A DNA stretch of 64,000 bases, from assembly GCA_036924085.1 (NCBI GenBank), contig JAVGWX010000003.1, positions 117,735,264 through 117,799,263 on the forward strand, read 5' to 3'. A program made the position numbers and the translations under genes. Positions 56,960-64,000 of this stretch are shown here, piece by piece (positions within the stretch are counted from its first letter, which is position 1; every line of letters starts with the position of its first letter). This DNA is from Ariolimax columbianus. Taxonomy: Eukaryota > Mollusca > Gastropoda > Stylommatophora > Arionidae. Below the pieces are notes generated by a model. That model was not told the DNA's origin. It worked only from the letters and a program-made list of their open reading frames with translations, and ran no database searches.

Positions 56960-57990
56960 ATGGTAACCTGAAGCGATGCTCTTAACTACCAAAACAATAC
57001 GACAATAAGTCATCCTAGCAAAATCCTCCTGCGAATCATTATGAAGAAGTTATACAACAAACTCAGCGAGGAAGTACATGAAGCACAAGCAGGATTTAGA
57101 CATGGCAGAGACATGAAATATTATCGACAAGTGCAGGAACTACAATGATGACTTAAATACAAGCTTAAAATTTAGATTGGACAAAAGCGTTTGACTGAGT
57201 GCAACGTGAAATGCTCTGGAGATTCATGCAAAACCTGGGGTTTCTAATGCAATTGATTCCACTGATTAAAACAATTTATCAAGAACAGCAAACAACGGTA
57301 AGTCTACCTGAAGAAATATCGGACTGGTTTGAGCTGGAAAAGGGAGTAAGACAGGGATGCATAATCTACTCTTATATGTTCAACATTTATGTTGAAAAAA
57401 CAATAAGACACGTCAAAAATGACAAAGAGTCTAAAAAGTTTCACATGTTCACAATCGGCGGGAAGGAAATACCAGAACTACCATATGCAGATCATACAGA
57501 TGTCATTTCGAAGAGCGCTGCGGGGCTGGAACAGATGACCAGGTCGGTTTAATAACACAGCGAGGAGCAAATTCTATACCTAATCATCAGCATGACCAAA
57601 ATAATGAGCACTCATACGACAAAAACTAAAGTTATCCTAGAGAAGCAAGCAGTTACGAAGGACAGACGTTTTGAATAATTTTGATCAATTATCAGCAATT
57701 ATGTATATTGCCAAAAAGAAGTAATAAAAAGAATTGCCATGGCATTTCAGACGTTAACAAAAAAGGAAAACCGTATGGAAGAACAATAACAAAATGACAA
57801 AAATAACGATTAAGAGGACATGCATCTTCCCAATGGCAACGTACGGGTGCGAGACATGGACAACCACACATACAATAATAAAGAAGATTAAACACTTCAA
57901 GCTAGCATTCTACAGAAAAGTGCTCAAAATGCGATGGATAGTGTGCAGGAAAAACACAGAAATCCTTCAAAAAAAATAGATATAGAACAC
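56960..57990 (+). pseudogene. YADDT-type LINE RT fragment
   Basis: RT blocks are in order: RIMKKLYNKLSEEVHEAQAGF (split by frame; about 57040), VQREMLWRFMQNLGF (57196), LEKGVRQGCIIYSYMFNIY (57335), FTIGGKEIPELPYADHTDVI (57452; the catalytic YADD changed to YADH) and YGCETWTTTHTIIKKIKHFK (57842). The changed second Asp alone would abolish activity, and stops precede 57199 and follow 57550. Same family as 12450-14935. Confidence 0.85.
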
Positions 57991-58101
57991 AATTATCTAG
58001 TAAACAATTTTGCGTTCCATCACCATCATCATCAAGTCCCATAACCTAGAAGGTCGTTGAGGCGCCGTTATTACAGTTTGTAGTACCAGCTCCCACCATA
58101 C

Positions 58102-61100
58102 TTCTTCTTCTTCTTCGTACGCTGTCAGACGTCAACCTGTATTTGTTCGGAGAAAGCAGCGGTCATCCTGAGGCTGTCGACACTGCCATAGAGCTTGTCT
58201 AGTGTTGCCACTGGTGATGGCCACATGTGCATTCTCTAGTCCTCGTATATCGGGCAGTTTTGCAGCAGATGTTCAGTGGTCATTTTCCCTGTACCACAAG
58301 TGCATTCGTCAGTGCCACCTATCTTTAGCTTATTGAATAGGTGGTACCTCAGTCTGTTGTGGCCTGTGCGGAGTCTGAAGACTACGACCTGCTCTCTTCC
58401 GTTCAACTGGTAATAGGCATCACTTTTTGAGTTGCCAGTATGTTCTGTTTCCCATTTGGCCATGTATCTGGCCCTAATGAGCCTTTTGGACTCTTCATAG
58501 GTCACACTAGAATCTGGTTGTGGTAGTCTTGCACCTTCTTTTGCCAGTCTCTCTGCCTCCTCGTTGCCTTGGATGTTACAGTGGGATGGCACCCACTGTT
58601 CCACTACTCTTTTTGGTGCCGTCTGCTGGTATAGTTGACAGACTACTGCTCTTAAATCACTAAGTTCAGTATTTTTCTGGCTTTTTAGTGCTGTAACTAC
58701 GGCCAGGGCATCTGTAAACAGGACTATCTGGCTTTCATTGCTTTCGCCTGTCAGCATTGCTTCTACTGCAGCCCACAGTGCCTCTGCCTCCGATCTGAAA
58801 TTGCTTGAGAATTTTCCAGTTGCCACTGACAGTGTTGTTTTTCTACCATTTGGTATGCTCAGGAATACCCCTGCCGCTCCGTTCTGTGTTGTGTTTGTTA
58901 CAGAACCGTCGGTGTATGCATGGGTCCAGTCCATGCTTGGGTAGTTTTCCGTTTGTTACCTTAGGGTTATGTCTCTTCTTTCTTGTTCAGTCTGGCTGTT
59001 CTTGTTACCAATACCTGGTTATATTTTCTACCACCTCCGGAATGATATGCTGCTTCCAGGTGGGTTTGCATACAGTAGGAATGGGCTTTGGTATTGTTAC
59101 GGTGTTCATAGGGTCTTCGTACATCTTTGCTTTGGCTATTTCTGCAAAGTTTCTCCGCTTTAGTTTCCCATTTCCAAATCTATTTCGTCTCTGATGCATT
59201 GGATGGTCTGTCAGTCTTCTGAGTTTCTCTGCTTGCTTTTGGGCTCTGAAGTCTCTTCTGTCAGTCATGGATTGCAGATTTGAAATCTTTTCAAGTTCTG
59301 CAATTGGCGTTGACTTCATGCCTCCTGTTATAACTCTCATGGCTTGGTTTTGAAGTTTTCTAATTTTATCAAAGTTCGCCTTCGCTGCTATTGGCCATGC
59401 CGCAATGCCATACTCGAGAACTGGTCTCACTCTTCCAGTGTACAGTTTCTTTCGTATTCTTTCGTCTGCTCCCCAGCTTGTGCCAGCAAGTTTCCTCATG
59501 ATTGCCATTCTTTGTCTGACTCTTATTCGGTTTCTCTCGATCTGACTTTTCCATGTCATGCGCCGATCAAATGTGACTCCCAGGTAGTTTGGGTTGTCGT
59601 TTGGCCGCAGGTATTTGCCGTTAAGATTTATTTTGGTGTTCTGGGGTTTATTTGAAAGCGAGAATATCGTACATGTTGTTTTTTCCTAATTTATTTTGAC
59701 CAGCCATGAGTTCGCCCACTCCTCCAGTGATGTTAGGGTCTGCTGCATCCGATTGCTTGCTACGGTGATATTTTTTTCAGAGGTCCACATAGCCAGATCG
59801 TCTGCAAACATGGAGCTGTGGACTCTTCTTGGTATATTCTCTGTGATGTTGTTTATATACACCAGGAAAAAATGTGGGCGACAGTCCCCCCCCCCTCCTT
59901 GGGATACTCCTTGCTCCAGTGTCATATTTTTGCTCATCTGCCCTTGTACGTGAACTCTAGCTGTTCTGTCTTCGAGGTAGTGGCTGATCCATCTGTAGAT
60001 TTTCCCACATACTTCACTTCTTTGTAGCTTGACTTTAAGTCCCTCTTTGCACACCTTGTCAAATGCGTTCTCTAGATCCACCCAAACCGATACTGTATGC
60101 TTTTTCTCTTGGTAAGCATCCTTTATTTCCTGTGCTATGAAAGTGATCTGGTCCTCAGTGGATCTGTATTGTCTAAATCATGCTTGCTGTGGAATTAGTA
60201 TGTGTTTTTCTTCCAGGTGCCACATCAGTCTGGTGTTAATCATACGCTCCATCAGTTTGCCTACACACCTCAGTAGACTGATGGGCCTGTGTCCATTTGG
60301 ATCTGTTCTATCTTTTTCTTTCTTTGGTACTGGTATAAGTACAGCATCTTTCCATGTCCAAATGTACAATTCCCCTTTTCCAACTTTGGTTCAGGACTTC
60401 CATGCCTGCGGTACAATTCCCCTTTTCCAGCATTGGTTCAGGACCGATAGTAACTTCCTCTTTGCTGTTTGGCCCAACCCCATCAGCATTTCGTTTGTTG
60501 TCCCATCTTTTCCGGGCGATTTCTTTTTCTTTAAGGTTCTCATGGCCTCATCCATTGTTAGTTTTGCCATCATGTGCTCCTCTGGTGCCATCTTGATGTT
60601 GTCGTGGCTCTTTTGTTCTTCACTAATGTATGTATGCCGATCTGTAGGGACATCAATGTGGTTTGCTCTGGCAAAGTGTTCTATAAAGGCGTTTGCTGCT
60701 TTTTTCCCGGTAAGCATGTTGTCGTCCTGCTTGATGGTAATTTGTTTATTTGCTGGTGTTTCGTCATGCATGGCTCTTACCAAATTCCATAGTGTGTTCC
60801 CTTCTTTATTTAAATTGTAGCTGTCTGTTTTGTTTTTCCAGCTGTCTCTTGTTATTTGGTTCAGTGTTCTTTTGTATTTCGCAGTGATGGCCTTGAGGGC
60901 GATATTGGCTTCCATAGATTGCTCTTCTCTATCTCTCTCTCTCTTTCTCTCTCTCTGCCATGTTCTTAGCATTTGAGACTTCATCCTCCGCTTTCTGCAG
61001 TTCATCAATTTGAATATGGCTTGTAGTTTTTCCTTGCCCCTCTTGAGATGGTTTGGGTGGCTGCTTGCAGTATTGCTTTGCTTAGGCTTTCCACCATCGG

Positions 61101-61989
61101 TTTCATATTGTTATTTCGTGTGTTGATAGTTTCACACAGTCCATCTGTCAGCATTGCAAATCTGTCCCAGTCGGCTCGTCTATAATTACAACGTTGCAGC
61201 GGTTTTATTTCATGTGGGCCTACTTCAATATCAATTTCTAGCCTAATTGGCCTTTGGTCGCTACCTGACGATCTATTTTTTGGTTAATATCACCCGTGGA
61301 GAAGGCCAAGTCTGGAGTGGAAGTGGTATGCCATGTTCTAGAATAGAAGCTAGGGCTATCCTCCGGCCTATTGATCAGATAGAGATTTGTGTCTATCTCC
61401 CAGTCTTCCACTTCATCCCCTCTGCTGTCTGAATCTGAATATCCCCATCTGTTGAAGTCTCCAACCACTAGGCAGCTGGAGTCCTTGATTTCCATATTCG
61501 AGAGCGACAGGTCTTTGTTGGGTGGGCCATACAGGTTGAATATTCGGATTTTCGTTTTTTGTGTCATTATGTCGACTCCTACAATTTCTGCTTGTCCGGT
61601 GTGATTTACAGATACTGCACTACTTAGTATGCAGTTACGTGTCAGTATCAGAACCCCTATTTTGTGACCTTCTCTATCAAGTCGGAAGGTCTGGTATCCT
61701 CTGATTGAGAATCTGTGGTTGTTGTTGAGGTGCGTTTCTTGGATACATGTCACGTCTATCTCGCCTTCGTTCAGGCGATTTGTTAGGGAAACCTTTTTTT
61801 TTAGGACTCCCTCCGCATTCCACTGTAGTATTTTTAGGGTCTTGAGTTTTTGGTCAATAGTTCTTGCCCCATCTCCTTGTGCCTTTACCCCACAGCACAT
61901 GGGTGGGTGACCACCAGTAGTCAAGGGTGGGCCCCTTCGAGGCGTGGGGCCCGGCACTCTCGCTGCCTGGCGGGACTCCACAGGATGAG
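58102..61989 (-). mobile_element. (GAA)n RNase H LINE, longest copy (EN, RT, RNase H)
   Basis: Minus strand. EN: LKILQWNAEGVLKKK (about 61830), IQETHLNNNHRF and VVGDFNRWGYS (about 61460; catalytic D-N). RT: KKKKSPGKDGTTNEMLMG (about 60500), VSQGG, FADDLAMWTS (59791-59809; intact catalytic pair). Post-RT: MTWKSQIERNRIRVRQRMA (59559). RNase H: YTDGSV, RSEAEAL, LFTDAL and SHCNIQGNEEAERLAKE (the last Asp is Glu here) at about 58914-58540. The Zn end is CTCGTGKMTTEHLLQNC. A run of 10 C (59886-59895) shifts the frame at the VSQGG motif, and further breaks separate the domains. CACCATAC at 58094-58101 and 61990-61997 may be the TSD. 5' end uncertain. Confidence 0.87.
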
Positions 61990-62024
61990 CACCATACTTT
62001 CTTCTGTTAGGTTGTGACGTCATC

Positions 62025-62130
62025 ATACAGCGATATACGTTGCACTGTTTCGTTAAGCCTGTGGACCAGTGCATCCGATTTCAACAGGCGTTTCTGTAAG
62101 GATGCCCTCCTTAGCCTTTGGCTGTCCTAA
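62025..62130 (-). mobile_element. SINE-A-like body fragment
   Basis: ACGTTGCACTGTTTCGTTAA and GGACCAGTGCATCCGATTTC match the reverse complement of the SINE-A body at about 22460-22530 (GTCGGATGC, GGGCCGA, CAGTGCAACG). The head is missing. It lies just 5' of the RNase H LINE. Confidence 0.6.
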
Positions 62131-62390
62131 ACCTGTCTGCAAGGCAGCAGTTGTTTGTGGTCAGAGTTGTCTCTCTTAGGAAAGCTGTCTTGCAGGACTA
62201 TCGAGTCTTCCCCACTCGTGCCGAAAGGGTGTGATGAAGATGATGATGATATGATGGACTTATGTACTAGTTGTTTAAGTACCCCGGAAGAGAGACAGTC
62301 CAGTGTGTCTATGTCCCAGGATCGTCACGTCCTGCCAGAAACGTAGCATATACATGTGAGTGGGGTATCTCCTTGCTCCCTTTATTTTCT

Positions 62391-62865
62391 CGGCTCCTCT
62401 GCAGTGATGGTACGCCTAGCATCCCCCGCCATAGGGAAGTTGTCACAAAAGGGCAGAGGTGCAATGTCCGCTGGCCTGCATCTCTTCTGCGTCCATTGGG
62501 ATGACTGATAGAAGACAAAAGTAAAGAACGAGGCAGGAGTGCATTTATCCAGGGAACAAGCCTGATCATGGCACGGAGATGTTGTTCGTCTGGTGTGCGA
62601 ACATATCTCCTGATCGAAGGCTGAGTCTAGGTGGCTGCTCTACTGCTTGCGACACCCCGACCGAGAACTAAGTCGTCTACAAATGATTTCATACCTCCAC
62701 GCCGCGTGGGGTGATCATCGGACAGGCCCTCTCCCGCTTTGATCGGCGAGACGGCAGAGACCTCTTTCTGCGGCTCGACCAGGTCGGGCCGACACTCGAG
62801 CCCCAGGTTCCAACCATATCGTTGCCTCCCGTTGCAGTGGTGCTAAGAATATCGCCCCGCCATAC
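62391..62865 (-). pseudogene. 28S rRNA 3'-end-derived sequence, inverted arm A
   Basis: On minus: CACCACTGCAACGGGAGG, CGATATGGTTGGAACCTGGG, CAAAGCGGGAG, GACTTAGTTCTCGGTCGGGG and CGCAAGCAGTAGAGCAGCC. This order (a domain near the 28S 3' end, then the GTCG-AAGCAGTAGAGCAGCC terminus) matches metazoan 28S rRNA ends. It is followed by about 230 bp shared with arm B (63560-63650 plus 63833-64000), possibly 3' ETS/spacer. Degenerate: not a functional rRNA gene. Confidence 0.7.
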
Positions 62866-62984
62866 AACAATGGTGCGTCTTGGGTCGACCGCTACACACC
62901 TGACGGAGCGGAGCCATCTCTATCCAGGTGGGCCTAAAATGTTGCGTCTAGAAAACCTAATTTACTAAGGTCCCACCAAACGCC

Positions 62985-63195
62985 ACAATGGTATTGGAAA
63001 AAGCTACAATGGACGGTATGGCGCCTGGCTAGTGAGACAGAGCCAGACCAAGGATAAGAAGGACACATGGCATTACAGAGGTTCTGGGTATGACAGTGAC
63101 ATAGTCGGAAGAGATAGCCACAGATTAACAGTCTTACAGATCGGATGGTATGACAGCGACGTTTTGCAAAGGACATACTACATGATGATAGTTAA
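62985..63195 (+). pseudogene. YADDT-type LINE 3' end between rDNA arms
   Basis: Pieces read MVLEKATMDGMAPG (about 62988), ARPRIRRTHGITEVLGMTVT (about 63043) and VMTATFCKGHTT-like pieces ending CATGATGATAGTTAA. It is the C-terminal tail of the LINE at 12450-14935, lying in the spacer between the inverted rDNA-derived arms. Confidence 0.7.
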
Positions 63196-63196
63196 T

Positions 63197-63650
63197 CGGT
63201 TAGTGGAACGAATCGCAAATCGCAGACATTTGGTCCACGTGCTAGGCTGATAAGCCAACGGCGCGAGGATACCACAGGAGGGATTACGGCCGAACGCCTC
63301 TAAGCCGGAATCCCGCCCTAAATCTCAGCACCACTGCGATGGGAGTCTACGATAGGGTTGGGACCTGGGGCTCGTGTTCCAGCCCGACCCGGTTGAGCCG
63401 CAGAAAGAGGTCTCTGCCGTCCGCCGATCAAAGCGGGCGGGAAGCTGCCCGATATTCACCCCATTCGGCGATGAGATGTGAAATCACTAGTAGAAGACTT
63501 AGTTCTCGGTCGGAGTGTCGTAAGCAGTAGAGCAGCCACCTCACTGCGAACTATTGAGACGCAACCATTGATCATGAGATATGTCCGCACACCAGTCGAA
63601 CAGCATCTCCGTGCCATTACCAGGCTTGTCCCCTGGTTAAATGCACTCCT
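63197..63650 (+). pseudogene. 28S rRNA 3'-end-derived sequence, arm B
   Basis: GTGGAACGAATCGCAAATCG and CAGACATTTGGTCCACGTGC match the AGAGGAACCGCAGGTTCAGACATTTGG region of 28S. GGCTGATAAGCCAACGGCGC, ACGCCTCTAAGCCGGAATCC and GTCGTAAGCAGTAGAGCAGC follow in the correct order to the 3' end. Substitutions throughout, and small indels, mark it as a relic. Its downstream spacer-like part is shared with arm A. Confidence 0.85.
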
Positions 63651-63832
63651 TCGAGAGGAATCGCAGGTCGCTGACATTTGGTCCACGTGCGAAGCTACCA
63701 CCTGAGGGACTACGGCCTAACGCCTCTAAGCTAGAATCCCGCCCTAAATCTCAGAACCGCTGTGATGGGAGGCCACGATATGGTTGGGACCTGAGGCTCG
63801 CGTCTCAGCCCGGCCCGGTCGAGCCGAAGAAA
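63651..63832 (+). pseudogene. Second 28S 3'-end fragment inside arm B
   Basis: CGAGAGGAATCGCAGGTCGC, TGACATTTGGTCCACGTGCG, AACGCCTCTAAGCTAGAATC and GATATGGTTGGGACCTGAGG repeat part of 63205-63405. It interrupts the spacer-like sequence, with similar short strings (AAATGCACTCCT) at both junctions (63640-63651 and 63844-63855). Confidence 0.82.
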
Positions 63833-64000
63833 TGCACCTGGCCAAATGCACTCCTGCCTCGCTCTTTACCTCTGTCTGCTATCAGCTATCCCAATGGACG
63901 CAGAAGAGATGCAGTCCAGCAGACATTGCACCTCTGCCCTATTGTGACAACATCCCAGTTGGCGGGGAATGCTAGGCGTGCCATCACTGCAGATGAGCCG
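63833..64000 (+). other. Spacer-like sequence shared with arm A
   Basis: AATGCACTCCTGCCTCG, CAATGGACGCAGAAGAGATG and CCATCACTGCAGATGAGCCG match the reverse strand of 62391-62550. It could be rDNA 3' spacer. It continues past the window edge. Confidence 0.65.

Noticed and set aside
63197..63650. Functional 28S rRNA gene end
   Set aside because: Scattered substitutions and small deletions in normally invariant stretches, no upstream 28S body, and inverted partial copies nearby.

Overview
This window is eukaryotic, and specifically animal, DNA. It is a repeat-dominated stretch with one convincing host-gene exon. That exon (27800-27949, minus strand) encodes 50 residues of a membrane adenylyl cyclase of the vertebrate type 5/6 kind. 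It has good splice sites on both sides and codon-boundary ends. No other exon of the gene was recognised, so most of the window is probably intron, or intron plus flank, of a large adenylyl cyclase gene read right to left. The organism is a repeat-rich metazoan. The mixture of RNase H-bearing LINEs, CR1/Rex1-like LINEs, mariner, Tc1 and hAT relics and several tRNA-derived SINEs suggests an invertebrate, perhaps a spiralian such as a mollusc. That last step is a guess.

Layout: 1-820 is a 61-bp minisatellite. 1.4-9.5 kb is a patchwork of decayed LINEs, two mariner relics, a SINE and two tandem arrays. 10.5-12.3 kb is an old RNase H LINE. 12.4-14.9 kb is a minus-strand LINE hit twice by a younger LINE with a (GAA)n tail. 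16.1-18.8 kb holds a TA-flanked MITE, a hAT transposase relic and a hAT-type non-autonomous element with an 8-bp target-site duplication (TSD). 19.3-21.7 kb is a (CAA)n-tailed LINE split by a young (GAA)n LINE that keeps a 525-codon open frame. 22.3-26.7 kb holds a SINE, a 53-bp array, a LINE end and a mariner relic. 27.8 kb is the adenylyl cyclase exon. 28-35.2 kb is microsatellites, LINE and SINE copies, and a 1.6-kb 21-bp array. 36-46 kb is SINEs, a Tc1 relic, a 40-bp satellite with higher-order structure, and another (GAA)n LINE insertion. 46.8-48.96 kb is a CR1/Rex1-like LINE. 49-56 kb is mainly simple repeats and SINEs. 57-62 kb holds LINE relics and the longest RNase H LINE copy. 62.4-64 kb is degenerate 28S rRNA 3'-end sequence in inverted orientation with a LINE tail in the spacer.

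How the parts relate: the repeats form an insertion history. The (GAA)n RNase H LINE is the youngest layer, with short 10-14 bp TSDs and intrusions into other LINEs. SINE-B also ends in (GAA)n and SINE-C in (CAA)n, matching tails of two LINE groups in the same window, which suggests LINE/SINE partnerships. Two minisatellites (30880-31240 and 38495-38990) appear to be internal tandem expansions of SINE-B and SINE-C copies. Names such as SINE-A, -B and -C are labels for this report only. All family assignments rest on reading motifs by eye; no searches were run.
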